From positions 310,001 through 374,000 of the forward strand of contig CAVWVF010000004.1 of assembly GCA_963758335.1 (NCBI GenBank): a stretch of DNA of 64,000 bases. Direction: 5' to 3'. This document shows, piece by piece, positions 56,244 to 64,000 of the stretch (position 1 is its first letter; each line of letters opens with the position of its first letter). The notes under the pieces were generated by a model that saw only the letters and a list, made by a program, of their open reading frames with translations, ran no database searches and was not told the DNA's origin. The translations under genes were made by a program, and so were the position numbers. Origin of the DNA: Roseiarcus sp963758335. GTDB taxonomy: Bacteria > Pseudomonadota > Alphaproteobacteria > Rhizobiales > Beijerinckiaceae.

Positions 56244-57197
56244 TCAATCGTCGTGTTCCCCGATCGACGACGTCGGTTGCGGATCGACGCTGGGTCCGGC
56301 GCCCGGCAGAAGAATTGGAGGAGCCGGGTCCGAGTCGGCGACCGGCGGCGGCAGCGCGCCATTCGGGCCTTCGCTCGCTCCGGTCAACGACATCGGCGCA
56401 AGGGCGACCGCGCGGCTCGCGTGCGAAGCGCCGAGATGGGCGACATCGAGCGGCTCCTCGATCTCCGGAGCCGGCGGCAGGCCGTCGGGCGCGGCGGGCG
56501 GCGGCAAGAGGCTCGGCGCGGGGGTCGGCTTGCAGACGCGGCGGGGGCCTGTGTTCGTCGTCCCGTGGTTGGCGAGATCGAGATGGATATGATTGTAGTG
56601 GAAGACGTCCGCGCCCGGTCCGAGCACCGTGGTGAAATACTGGCAGGCTCCGGCATGGACGTCATGCAGGAACGCCGCCTCCTGCGTACCGACGCTCTTC
56701 CAGTCGCGCATGAATTCGAGCGAGCGCCCGTCCGTCAGTGTGAATCCTGCAACGTCGACAGCGTTGCCGAAGGCGTGCTCGGAGAGCCGCGCGCCGGCGA
56801 TGTTGTCGACCGAGCGGCAGCTGTAGGCGCCGAACACCTTGAGCATCGCGACCTTCTGGCCGAAGCGGGCCTCAGCGTCCGCCTGGACGACGTCTTTGAG
56901 CCAGGCCTCCAGCGCCGGAATCATCGGACAATCGATGGTCAGCACCTTATCGACCTCGACCGCGCCATCGGCGAGGGCCGAGACTTTCAACGGGCGCGTC
57001 ATGCCGCAGATGCCCGGACCGTCGATCTCGGGGGCGGACGCGATATCGTTGGACAGAGCGACGAGTTTGCGGGCGAAGCAGGCGTTTTCCGCCTGGGTGC
57101 GCCAGACAGGCCGCTCCGGACGGCCGAAGAAGCCGCAGCCCGCGAGAGACAAAGCGGCGAGCAACGCCAGGACGAATGGCCGAACGCGACGCGCCAT
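56244..57197 (-). CDS. Extensin-like lipoprotein
   Basis: Starting at ATG 57197, the lipoprotein signal FVLALLAALSLAGCGFFGR is followed by the extensin-like C-terminal domain (distantly related to D-Ala-D-Ala carboxypeptidase folds): TIDCPMIPALEAWLKDVVQA, MLKVFGAYSCRSVDNIAGAR, LSEHAFGNAVDVAGFTLTDG with the H-x-x-x-D metal-type motif, QYFTTVLGPGADVFHYNHIH and LDLANHG. The Pro-rich C-terminal tail is variable. Family members are envelope proteins of alphaproteobacteria, possibly acting in the cell wall. It converges on the TPR lipoprotein gene with 5 bp between their ends. Confidence 0.86.
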   Translation of the reverse strand: MARRVRPFVLALLAALSLAGCGFFGRPERPVWRTQAENACFARKLVALSNDIASAPEIDGPGICGMTRPLKVSALADGAVEVDKVLTIDCPMIPALEAWLKDVVQADAEARFGQKVAMLKVFGAYSCRSVDNIAGARLSEHAFGNAVDVAGFTLTDGRSLEFMRDWKSVGTQEAAFLHDVHAGACQYFTTVLGPGADVFHYNHIHLDLANHGTTNTGPRRVCKPTPAPSLLPPPAAPDGLPPAPEIEEPLDVAHLGASHASRAVALAPMSLTGASEGPNGALPPPVADSDPAPPILLPGAGPSVDPQPTSSIGEHDD

Positions 57198-57272
57198 CGC
57201 GGCAACCTGCGACGATTGTTTTAAGAATCGCTGAACCAAGGGGGCAAGAGGCCGCCATCGAGCCGCCGCACT

Positions 57273-57983
57273 TTGCCCTCAAGAGGCGTCGGGATAGGGT
57301 TGGGCCGCCGCGGGAGAATCGGTTCGTTGGGTTATCGGGCGAGCAATTGGCGGGCGAAGGCGGCTGGGCTTGCGCTCGGCCTCGCCGCGGCGGCGCCGGC
57401 AATCGCGCATCCGCACGTCTGGGTGACGGTGAAGAGCCAGATCGCGTTCACGCCCGACGGCAAGGTCTCGGCGGTCGTGCACGACTGGGTGTTCGACGAG
57501 ATGTATTCGTCCTTCGCGACGCAGGGGCTCGCCAAGCCGGGCGAACTCGTCAAGCGGGAGCAGTTCGCCCCGCTCGCCCAGGAGAATGCGGGGAGCCTCG
57601 CCGAGATCGGCTATTTCACCACGCTGAAGATCGGCGGCAAGTCCGTGGACTTCGGCTCGGTGACGGACTACTGGATGGAGGAGCGTCCCGACCATCTGGT
57701 CGAGTTCCACGTGAAAATCCCCCTCAAGAACCCAACGGCGGTGGCCAAGTTCCTGACCTTGCGCGTCGCCGATCCGGAATACTTCATCGACTTCGAATTT
57801 GACGACACGGATCCGGTGACGCTCGTCTCTCCGCCGCACGGCTGCTCGACCTCTGTCACCAGACCAAAACCTCTCGATGCGGCCGACAAGACGAAACTCA
57901 CCGAGTCGTTCTTCACCAATCTCTCGCCCGGCGCCAATTTCGGCTTCAAAATGGCGGGCGCCGCCATCGTCGCGTGCCCATGA
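57273..57983 (+). CDS. DUF1007 family periplasmic protein
   Basis: The frame opens at a TTG (57273), and a signal peptide KAAGLALGLAAAAPAIAHPH follows. The mature domain has PHVWVTVKSQIAFTPDGKVS, VVHDWVFDEMYSSFATQGLA, GYFTTLKIGGKSVDFGSVTD and FEFDDTDPVTLVSPPHGC, the DUF1007 pattern. DUF1007 genes are routinely adjacent to NicO-type nickel/cobalt transporters, as here with a 4-base overlap. The protein probably assists metal handling in the periplasm. No anomaly seen. Confidence 0.85.
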   Translation: MPSRGVGIGLGRRGRIGSLGYRASNWRAKAAGLALGLAAAAPAIAHPHVWVTVKSQIAFTPDGKVSAVVHDWVFDEMYSSFATQGLAKPGELVKREQFAPLAQENAGSLAEIGYFTTLKIGGKSVDFGSVTDYWMEERPDHLVEFHVKIPLKNPTAVAKFLTLRVADPEYFIDFEFDDTDPVTLVSPPHGCSTSVTRPKPLDAADKTKLTESFFTNLSPGANFGFKMAGAAIVACP

Positions 57984-59023
57984 CCAAGGCATTTGCAAGA
58001 CAATTGTGTTTGGCTTCCGCCGCCCTTCTCGCCTGCGCCGCGACGGCGCCTGCGCAAGCGGCGCGGCCCTTCGGGGTCGGCGGCGGCGAGGGCGGCGGCG
58101 GGGCCGAAGGCGGAATCACCGGCTGGCTCCTGGCCGAGCAGTCGCAGCTCACCCATCTGATGGCGGCGAAGCTCCATGCGCTGCATGGCGACCACGGCGC
58201 TGCCTGGGGGCTCGTCGCCCTCGGCCTCGCCTACGGCGTCTTCCACGCCGCAGGGCCCGGGCACGGCAAGGCGCTGATCGCCTCCTACATGCTCGCCAAC
58301 GAACGTTCGCTCAGGCGCGGCGCGGTGATGGCGCTGATGGCGGCGCTCCTGCAGGCGCTGGTCGCCATCGCGCTGGTCGGCGCGGCCGGGCTCGTCCTCA
58401 ACGCCACCGCGTCGCAAATGAACCGGGCCGCCGACTTGTTGCAGGTCGCGAGCGCGACGGGCGTCGCCGCCATCGGCCTCTGGCTCACCTGGCGCAAGGG
58501 CGGCGCGCTGGTCCAGGCGATGAGACGGCGTTTTGATCGCGCCCAGGCGCTCGCCTCGGCGCCCGATTACGCCGGAGTCGCCTGGCGCGCGCCGGCCAGG
58601 AGTCTCTCGGCGGCGGCGTTCCGCGCCGCGTCGCCCGCGGCGGACACGCCGGCAGACGATTGCTGCGTTCTTCCCGACGCCGCGACGCTCGCGGGCCCCT
58701 CTTCCTGGCGCAGCGCCGCCGGAACGGTGATCGCGGCCGGCGCGCGGCCCTGCTCGGGCGCGATCCTGGTGCTGGTGTTTGCGCTGGCCCAGGGGCTGTT
58801 CGCCGCCGGAGTCGCCGCGACCTTCGCCATGGCGCTCGGCACGGCGGTGACGACCGGCGCGCTCGCCTGGATGGCGGTGTTCGCCAAATCGGCGGCGATG
58901 CGCTTTGCCGCGGGCGAGGATTCGCGGGCCGCGCTCGTCGCCCGCGGCCTCGAATTCGCCGCGGCGCTCGCGGTCTTCGCCTTCGGGGTCTTGCTCATGT
59001 TCGGCGCACGCGGCGGGGCCTGA
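57980..59023 (+). CDS. NicO-type nickel/cobalt transporter
   Basis: Inner-membrane protein of about 347 residues: a signal-like start (LCLASAALLACAATAPAQAA) and multiple membrane helices with the family motifs AYGVFHAAGPGHGKALIASY (the H-x-A-x-G-P-G-H-G-K box), LQALVAIALVGAAGL and SGAILVLVFALAQGLFAAG. A His/Asp-rich segment follows the first helices. The start at ATG 57980 overlaps the DUF1007 stop by 4 bases. NicO members mostly export or import Ni2+/Co2+, and the location beside DmeR/DmeF suits cobalt/nickel homeostasis. Confidence 0.88.
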   Translation: MTKAFARQLCLASAALLACAATAPAQAARPFGVGGGEGGGGAEGGITGWLLAEQSQLTHLMAAKLHALHGDHGAAWGLVALGLAYGVFHAAGPGHGKALIASYMLANERSLRRGAVMALMAALLQALVAIALVGAAGLVLNATASQMNRAADLLQVASATGVAAIGLWLTWRKGGALVQAMRRRFDRAQALASAPDYAGVAWRAPARSLSAAAFRAASPAADTPADDCCVLPDAATLAGPSSWRSAAGTVIAAGARPCSGAILVLVFALAQGLFAAGVAATFAMALGTAVTTGALAWMAVFAKSAAMRFAAGEDSRAALVARGLEFAAALAVFAFGVLLMFGARGGA

Positions 59024-59319
59024 GCCCGTTCGGGCCGTTTAGCGCCCGTTTAGCGTCGAGCCCCTTGCTTTTCAAAGGGTTGCAACCCCGTTTAGGGTCG
59101 CGTCGCTTTTTGGAGCTCTTCCCGCAATCGACATCCGCTTTGGCGCGGCCGCGCAGCTAACTACATATTATATATGGCTCGCGTGCCTGGGGCGCAGAAG
59201 CCGACGGCGCGGGCCCCCCTCCCTTCGGGGGTCGACCCCGCTTAGGAACCCGCGCCGCTGTTGACGGCCCACTGGACGCCGAAGCCTCGCCTTTCCCTCC
59301 CCGCCAAAGCGGGGTCGGA
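59024..59319. other. Intergenic region
   Basis: No gene. It contains several GC hairpins, including CCCCTCCCTTCGGGGG near 59217, which may terminate either flanking gene. Confidence 0.45.
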
Positions 59320-59856
59320 TCACCGCCCGTAGAGGCCGGTCAGGGTCGCCTTCGCCAAAGTGTGGGCGTGCACGTTGAAGCCGACGACGGCCGGCGAGGC
59401 ATTGGCGTCGACGTCGAGCTTGTCCACGCCGAGCGCATAGACGGTGATCTGATAATGGTGCGGCATTCCCTTGGGTGGGCAGGGGCCGCCATAGCCCATC
59501 TGGCTGAAATCGTTGCGAACCTGGAGCGCTCCGGCCGGCAGCCCGGTTCCGCTCCCTGCGCCCTTCGGCAGCCCTGTCGTGTCGGCCGGCAGGTCGGCGA
59601 CCCACCAGTGCCAGAAGCCGCTGCCGGTCGGCGTGTCGGGATCGTACATGCTGACCGCGAAACTCTTGGTCCCCTTGGGCGCGGCGGACCAGGAGAGCGC
59701 CGGCGACACGTTCTTGCCCGTGCAGTCCCAGCTATTGAACACCTGCTCGTCGGCGATTTTGCCGCCCGGCTTCACGTCCGGGCTCGTCAGGCTCATGGCG
59801 CTCGCGCCCGCCAGGCCGGCGACGGTCAGAATGCTGAAGGCCGCAAAGACTCTCAT
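59320..59856 (-). CDS. YbhB/YbcL-family (PEBP-like) secreted protein
   Basis: A 178-residue protein: signal peptide VFAAFSILTVAGLAGASAMS, then the phosphatidylethanolamine-binding/Raf-kinase-inhibitor-like fold (SPDVKPGGKIADEQVFNSWD, TKSFAVSMYDPDTPTGSGFW, HWWVADLPADTTGLPKGAGS, GYGGPCPPKGMPHHYQITVY with the conserved pocket residues). Predicted periplasmic; physiological ligand unknown. Start at ATG 59856 (MRVFAAF). Divergent from the DmeR-DmeF genes, with which it may share regulation, though this is not proven. Confidence 0.9.
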   Translation of the reverse strand: MRVFAAFSILTVAGLAGASAMSLTSPDVKPGGKIADEQVFNSWDCTGKNVSPALSWSAAPKGTKSFAVSMYDPDTPTGSGFWHWWVADLPADTTGLPKGAGSGTGLPAGALQVRNDFSQMGYGGPCPPKGMPHHYQITVYALGVDKLDVDANASPAVVGFNVHAHTLAKATLTGLYGR

Positions 59857-59976
59857 GTCGCGTCCTCCCGAATGAGCCGCAGCGTGCGGCCTTCGCCGCC
59901 CGGCCCCATGACCAATATTCGGCCGAGCCGTGCGGCGACGCAAGCGCCGTCAGCCCTTTCAATATTCGCCTAGCAT

Positions 59977-59997
59977 AGGCTACCGGGGTATTGTACA
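59977..59997 (+). promoter_or_regulatory. Putative DmeR operator
   Basis: Upstream of dmeR, TACCGGGGTA (59981-59990) is a palindrome with the G-rich core seen in operators of CsoR/RcnR-family repressors, which bind T-A-C-x-G-G-G-G-type sites. It overlaps the likely promoter, 15 to 24 bp before the start codon at 60005. Confidence 0.55.
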
Positions 59998-60004
59998 AGA
60001 GGGC

Positions 60005-60283
60005 ATGACCCACACGATCCGGGACAAGCAGAAGCTGCTCGCGCGGGTGCGCCGCATCCGCGGCCAGGTCGAGGCGATCGAGAGGGCGCTCGACGAGGAG
60101 GCCGGCTGCGAGAAGGTCATGCATCTGATTTCGGCCGTCCGGGGGGCGACGAGCGGGCTGATGGCCGAGGTGGTCGAGGACCACGTCCGGACCCACCTCG
60201 TCGACACCGCCCGGCATCCGGACGCGTTGAACGGGGACGCGGCCGACGCCTTGATCGAGATCGTGCGCGCCTATCTCAGATAA
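60005..60283 (+). CDS. dmeR: CsoR/RcnR-family metal-responsive repressor DmeR
   Basis: A 92-residue all-helical repressor: TIRDKQKLLARVRRIRGQVE, AIERALDEEAGCEKVMHLIS, AVRGATSGLMAEVVEDHVRT, HLVDTARHPDALN. It keeps the signature Cys of the family (EAGCEKVMH), with His residues for cobalt/nickel sensing. In Rhizobium, DmeR represses dmeRF and releases DNA on binding Co2+/Ni2+. It lies 10 bp upstream of dmeF. The G-rich palindrome upstream is the likely operator. Confidence 0.9.
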   Translation: MTHTIRDKQKLLARVRRIRGQVEAIERALDEEAGCEKVMHLISAVRGATSGLMAEVVEDHVRTHLVDTARHPDALNGDAADALIEIVRAYLR

Positions 60284-60293
60284 GGCACGACCC

Positions 60294-61541
60294 ATGAGCG
60301 AATCCGAAAGCTCCGCCTATACGGCGTTCCACAGCCACATCTTCCTCGGCGAGGGCCACGAAAGGAGCGAGCGCCGGACCTGGGCCGTCATTTGGCTCTG
60401 CGCCGCCATGATGCTGGCGGAGATCGTCGGCGGCTGGCTGTTCGGTTCGATCGCCCTGATCGCCGACGGCCTCCACATGAGCACCCACGCCGGCGCCCTC
60501 ATGCTGGCGGCGCTCGCCTACAGTTTCGCCCGCCGGTACGCGGACGACCCACGGTTCACCTTCGGCACCGGCAAGCTCGGCGACCTCGCCGGCTTCACCA
60601 GCGCGATCATTTTGGCGATGATCGCGCTTCTGATCGGCTACGAGGCGGTGAGCCGCCTGTTCGCGCCGGTGCCGATCCGCTTCGCCGAGGCGATTCCGAT
60701 CGCCTTCCTCGGCCTCGCCGTCAACATCGCGAGCGCCTGGCTCCTGAGCGGCGGCGAGCATCCGGGCCACAGCCACGGCCATGGACATAGCCATGGGCCC
60801 GCCCACGACGGACATGACGAGTCGAAGCGGATCGCGACCCGCGACGGCGAGGCGGTGCTGACCGTGTTCGAGGACGGCGTTCCGCCGCGGTTCCGCATCA
60901 CGCGCGAAACCGGCCCTGCCCTGTCCGCCTCCGCCGTCTGCGTCGAGACGGTGCGCCCGGACGGCGCGCGGCAAATCTTCGCCTTCGCCGACCGCGGCGG
61001 TTTCGTGGAGTCGATGGACGCGATTCCGGAGCCGCACGCGTTCAGCGCCAACGTCACGATCGACGGCGAGAGGCGCCCGGTCGCCTTCGAGGAGCACGAG
61101 CACGCTCATGGCGCGGCGGAGCGCGACAACAATCTGCGCGCCGCCATCATCCATGTCCTGGCGGACGCCACCGTCTCGGTGATGGTCATCGTCGGACTGA
61201 TCCTGGCGCGGCTGTTCGGCTGGCTGTGGATGGATCCGCTCGCCGGAATCGTCGGCGCCCTCGTCATTGCGAGCTGGTCGGCCGCGCTCATCCGCGACAC
61301 CAGCGCCGTCCTGCTCGACATGAACCCCGACCGCCGCATGGCCGACAATCTGCGCCGCGCCATCGAAGGCGAAGGCGATAAGATCGCCGATCTGCATCTC
61401 TGGCGGCTCGGGCCCGGGCATCTCGGCGCGATCGTGTCGGTGGTGACGCCGAGCGCGCGCTGCGAGGCCGACTATCGCGCGAAGCTCGCCCGCTTCCGCG
61501 CGCTGTCGCATCTGACGATCGAGGTCAGGCGCGCGGCGTGA
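60294..61541 (+). CDS. dmeF: Cobalt/nickel efflux transporter DmeF (CDF family)
   Basis: A 415-residue cation-diffusion-facilitator protein. It has the N-terminal membrane region (CAAMMLAEIVGGWLFGSIAL, IADGLHMSTHAGALMLAALA with metal ligands D-x-x-H, LAGFTSAIILAMIALLIGYE), the His-rich loop GHSHGHGHSHGPAHDGHDE typical of DmeF, and a long cytoplasmic insertion (ESKRIATRDGEAVLTVFEDG). The remaining helices follow (AAIIHVLADATVSVMVIVGL), with the C-terminal cytoplasmic domain KIADLHLWRLGPGHLGAIVS. Length and arrangement match rhizobial DmeF. It detoxifies Co2+ and Ni2+. Confidence 0.92.
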   Translation: MSESESSAYTAFHSHIFLGEGHERSERRTWAVIWLCAAMMLAEIVGGWLFGSIALIADGLHMSTHAGALMLAALAYSFARRYADDPRFTFGTGKLGDLAGFTSAIILAMIALLIGYEAVSRLFAPVPIRFAEAIPIAFLGLAVNIASAWLLSGGEHPGHSHGHGHSHGPAHDGHDESKRIATRDGEAVLTVFEDGVPPRFRITRETGPALSASAVCVETVRPDGARQIFAFADRGGFVESMDAIPEPHAFSANVTIDGERRPVAFEEHEHAHGAAERDNNLRAAIIHVLADATVSVMVIVGLILARLFGWLWMDPLAGIVGALVIASWSAALIRDTSAVLLDMNPDRRMADNLRRAIEGEGDKIADLHLWRLGPGHLGAIVSVVTPSARCEADYRAKLARFRALSHLTIEVRRAA

Positions 61542-61847
61542 GCGCTGCGCCGACAAAAAGGCTGCTCCCGAGCCTCGGCCTTCTTGTGTTTCGCCTTTGC
61601 CTTGTGCCCGCTCGTCGCGGTTACGCTGAAGCTCCTGCGCTGCGCGCGAACGCCCGCCTTCAAGGCGGGCCGACAGACCCACACTTACCAGTGGAAAACA
61701 TTGAAAACCGTTTCTTGCTCGGTTGACAATTACGAGACCGAGCCCGTGTTATGGGGCTGTTACTGTAGAACCCAACCTCCCCGAGTTCAAAACGCGGCTC
61801 GCCCTGGGCAACCCGGAACGGAAACCTAGCTAGCGAGCGGTGGAGGG
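61542..61847. other. Intergenic region
   Basis: No gene. The right part (TTACTGTAGAACCCAACC near 61760) is AT-richer than its surroundings and precedes the quinoprotein fragment. Frames through it are not protein-like. Confidence 0.4.
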
Positions 61848-62518
61848 CCCCGGGGGCGGGCAATTGTCCGAATCCCGCGGGGCCGGACTACGACTTCGGC
61901 GGGTCCGGGCCCAACCTGTTTGCGACCTCGGGCGGCAAGCAGCTTGTGGGCGCGGGTGAAAAAAGCGGAATGTATTATGCGCTTGATCCGGCCACCGGCG
62001 CCGTTGTGTGGAGCACGAACGTCGGACCGGGATCGGCGCTTGGCGGGATCGAGTGGGGAACCGCGTCCGATTCGGTGAATGTCTACGTGCCAATCTCAAA
62101 TTATTCTGGCACCGCCTATAAGCTTCAACCCTCGGGCGCCAAGGTCAATAGCGGCTCCTGGGCCGCGATCGGTACGGTGAACGGCATATTCAAGTGGCAG
62201 ACCGCGACGCCCGGCGCATGCAGCAGCGCGAACGTTCCTGCCGGCTACGCCCCCGGCTGCATGGCGCTTGGGCCCGTCAGCGTCGCCGGCGGCGTCGTGT
62301 TCGGCGGCTCGATGGACACGAACCCAGCCAATCCCACGATGTTCGCGCTGGACGGCAAGACCGGGAAGGTCCTCTGGACGTACAATCCCGGAAGCACGGT
62401 CAATGCCGGTCCTGCGATCACCGGAAACTGGGTGTACTGGGGCTCTGGTTATGCACACCTTGGTGGACTGGGAACGGCGAACAACTATCTGTTTGCATTC
62501 TCGGTTCCTACGCGCTGA
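61848..62518 (+). pseudogene. PQQ-dependent dehydrogenase, C-terminal fragment
   Basis: About 220 residues of a PQQ-type beta-propeller protein: NPAGPDYDFGGSGPNLFATS, GKQLVGAGEKSGMYYALDPA, TGAVVWSTNVGPGSALGGIE, VAGGVVFGGSMDTNPANPTM, FALDGKTGKVLWTYNPGSTV, GNWVYWGSGYAHLGGLG. These are repeated W-motif blades with an A-L-D/N-x-x-T-G-x-x-W pattern, like alcohol or polyvinyl-alcohol dehydrogenases of the periplasm. The N-terminal propeller blades and any signal are missing, and no start is present near 61848. It is the tail of a lost gene. Confidence 0.8.
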
Positions 62519-62658
62519 TAGCCGGTATTCCGCAATCTGGGCGGTCAGGGTCGCTCAGATTGAGCGGCGCCGCCCAACGTTTTGGTGGGCCCTGTGGTTC
62601 GAGCCGCGCGTGCGCGTATTCTTGGGCAAAGAGCCGGCTCGATAGGATCCAAAGCCGA

Positions 62659-62756
62659 GAAGAGTTTCGCTCGCGTTGGCGTAGAGGACGCCGTCCGTGA
62701 CTTGCCTGTCGAGAAGCGCACGGAGGTGATGATGTCCCCGCCGTCGTCCTCGCCAG
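62659..62756 (-). repeat. 98-bp stray fragment of the upstream group II intron
   Basis: Matches the intron region just upstream of domain V at 29637-29734 (and 11331-11428) with about one difference (GACTTGCC versus GACTCGCC). Neither the domain V hairpin nor the reverse transcriptase is present. It marks a third site where this intron was once inserted or recombined. Confidence 0.75.
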
Positions 62757-62785
62757 GAGCGGCCGTCGGCTCGACCCTGCTCACG

Positions 62786-63119
62786 TCAATTCTGCGGCGG
62801 CGCCGGTTTCGCCAAAGAGACCGGCGGGTTCGACGGATTCTCCCCGAGTATGTGGGCTTTGACCGGCGGCGGCGGGACCGCCAAATCCAATGGCGGCCCT
62901 TGCGGCGACACGACGTAGACGATCACCGAATTGTCGGCATCGATCCGCAAGACATAATCCATGTCTCGAAAAATACGAGGCAAAACTGAGGAAAGGGACC
63001 CTGTGAATGTGCCATCGACAGTCCAGTCGGGGCGGGCACGATATTGATAGACGATCCCGAATTGATTCTTCAGGGCTTCCAGGACCTCAACGATCGGGGC
63101 TCGATTCGCTTCGATATGC
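62786..63119 (-). pseudogene. STN-like domain protein, N-terminal part removed
   Basis: The minus strand reads LHIEANRAPIVEVLEALKNQ, YQYRARPDWTVDGTFTGSLS, SVLPRIFRDMDYVLRIDADN and SVIVYVVSPQGPPLDLAVPP, ending in a Pro-rich tail at 62786. The arrangement (A-N-R-A-P-I-x-E-V-L...G-x-x-x-G-x-L-x-x-x-L) is that of STN/secretin-N modules that interact with TonB-type or FecR-like partners. The start is lost at the IS110 junction (63120). Hypothetical function. Confidence 0.6.
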
Positions 63120-63122
63120 AGA

Positions 63123-63794
63123 CTGACCTTTGCCGGGAGGGAGTTGAACCCTCTGGATCGCGATGAAAGGTTTCAGAACTTCATGTTCATTCTCCTCTCC
63201 TGAGCTTTCCCTGTCGCAAGGGTTGTAATCCCGGATGCCTTGGCCGCTGAGCAGGCCCCTGACCCGATTGGTGTGCTGAATGCGTTCCTTGAGCAGCGTG
63301 CCGCGCTCGCGGGTCAGCCGCCGGCGATCCTCTTCTTCCGGGCTCGGCGCGCGAACCATGGAGCAGACCCGCCGCTCGCCGCGAGCCCACGCCATCAGCG
63401 TCCGCAACAGCGTCTCGCCGTCGATCGCATCGGTCTTGGCTCGCCGATGCCGCCGGTTGACCGCAATCGAAGCCGCATCGACCACGTGGCTCTCGATCCC
63501 CTCGGCGAGCAGCAGGCGATGGATCCAAAATCCGTCCAATCCCGCCTCCTGAATGACGATCGCTTTGATCGGCACGCCATAGCGCTGCTCGGCCTTCGCC
63601 CTCGACCGCGAAAGAAGGTCGAGCAGGCCGGCGCCGTCCCCACCCTCGACCACATGCCTGGAAAATTTCTCGCCGCCCGGACTGTTGATCGTCACAACCC
63701 ATTTCGATTTGCTCAATTCGAGCGAGGCGAACAGCGTGATATCATTCGCGCGGGCGGTGGTCGCGACAACGGTCGCGGAGGTGATTAAATGCAT
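63123..63794 (-). pseudogene. IS110-family transposase, 3' truncated
   Basis: The DEDD transposase N-terminal domain reads NDITLFASLELSKSKWVVTI (first acidic residue), GGEKFSRHVVEGGDGAGLLD, RYGVPIKAIVIQEAGLDGFW (second), HVVDAASIAVNRRHRRAKTD (third, AKTD) and RERGTLLKERIQHTNRVRGL. It is cut after SGQGIRDY, where it joins the 100-bp terminal remnant also present at 30307-30406. The Ser-containing C-terminal half of IS110 transposases is absent, so it is inactive. It starts at 63794. Confidence 0.85.
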
Positions 63795-63863
63795 CGGTTG
63801 CCTCCATGCTGGTGTGGAAGATCAGCCTACCAAGGGTCCGGCCGCCGTCCACCCGCATAGGAT

Positions 63864-63934
63864 CTGTTATCGCCAGAACGCCGCCTGTTATCGCCCTGTT
63901 AAGGGCAAAATCGCTCCCTGTTACGCTCCTGTTA
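63864..63934. repeat. Five short CTGTTA direct repeats
   Basis: CTGTTA occurs at 63864, 63885, 63896, 63918 and 63929, mostly preceded by C or CC (CCTGTTA, CCCTGTTA). Spacing is irregular (21, 11, 22 and 11 bp), close to one and two helical turns. The regular phasing suggests a protein-binding array or a relic of an integration region. No gene lies in 63795-64000. Confidence 0.55.
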
Positions 63935-64000
63935 GTGCGCCTGATCCCGGCGCGCCGTCTTTTCGCATAAACCATTGCAATCAGACGTTTTTTCTGCCGA

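Noticed and set aside
59930..60004. Upstream extension of dmeR
   Set aside because: The extension runs through the operator-like palindrome; ATG 60005 fits the family start.
60276..61682. 468-residue minus-strand frame over dmeF
   Set aside because: It is the complement of a clear CDF transporter and shows no motif.
63742..63975. 77-residue minus-strand frame at the window end
   Set aside because: It covers the CTGTTA repeats and the IS110 leader; not protein-like.

Overview
The window is GC-rich, with gene families and codon use typical of an alphaproteobacterium of the Hyphomicrobiales. A methylotroph or relative is possible, but the sequence does not settle the genus. It is a mosaic of a large-plasmid backbone, heavily rearranged by insertion sequences and group II introns, next to a compact chromosome-like block. 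No rRNA, tRNA or CRISPR array was seen.

1-13.3 kb: broken or ordinary accessory genes (frameshifted DUF3489 protein, EamA transporter, histone-deacetylase-like hydrolase, PAS hybrid-type sensor kinase, frameshifted aldo/keto reductase, tails of a GMC oxidoreductase and a CBS protein), cut by IS6-family elements and a truncated group II intron. 13.3-16.5 kb: a 539-bp mini-transposon with Mu/TniA-type ends, a RES toxin with an unusually long partner antitoxin, and a 143-bp miniature element.

16.5-42.7 kb: plasmid backbone, almost all on the minus strand. It holds ssb, small plasmid proteins, a Uma2 nuclease, a ParB-like protein, an N6-methylase/helicase giant of about 1,700 residues, the antirestriction protein ArdC, a stand-alone C-terminal piece of B12-dependent ribonucleotide reductase, a UvrD-like helicase, an HD hydrolase, a DUF3991/Toprim protein, and a WGR protein. 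An ISAzo13 element and a second group II intron copy (nearly identical to the first) are inserted here. The second copy sits in a composite insertion that splits a conserved plasmid gene. Together these genes look like the establishment and anti-defence module of a conjugative plasmid.

42.7-49.7 kb: two head-to-tail truncated IS6 copies, a decayed intron-like segment, then a catabolic fragment (MDR oxidoreductase, acyl-CoA synthetase with several frameshifts, TetR regulator, divergent fumarylacetoacetase-family hydrolase), then a full-length but mutated IS630. 49.9-55.1 kb: orphan ScpB, a 33-bp palindrome, a tyrosine recombinase, a DUF4160/DUF2442 pair, and a repABC remnant: intact repC, a recognisable antisense RNA, and repB truncated by scrambled IS fragments, with no repA.

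55.4-61.5 kb: an undamaged chromosome-like block: TPR lipoprotein, extensin-like lipoprotein, and a cobalt/nickel cluster (DUF1007, NicO-type transporter, DmeR repressor, DmeF efflux pump) with a secreted PEBP-like protein. 61.8-64 kb: fragments again (quinoprotein tail, STN-like protein cut by IS110, deleted IS110 transposase, short direct repeats). Single-base frameshifts are common outside 55.4-61.5 kb and absent inside it.
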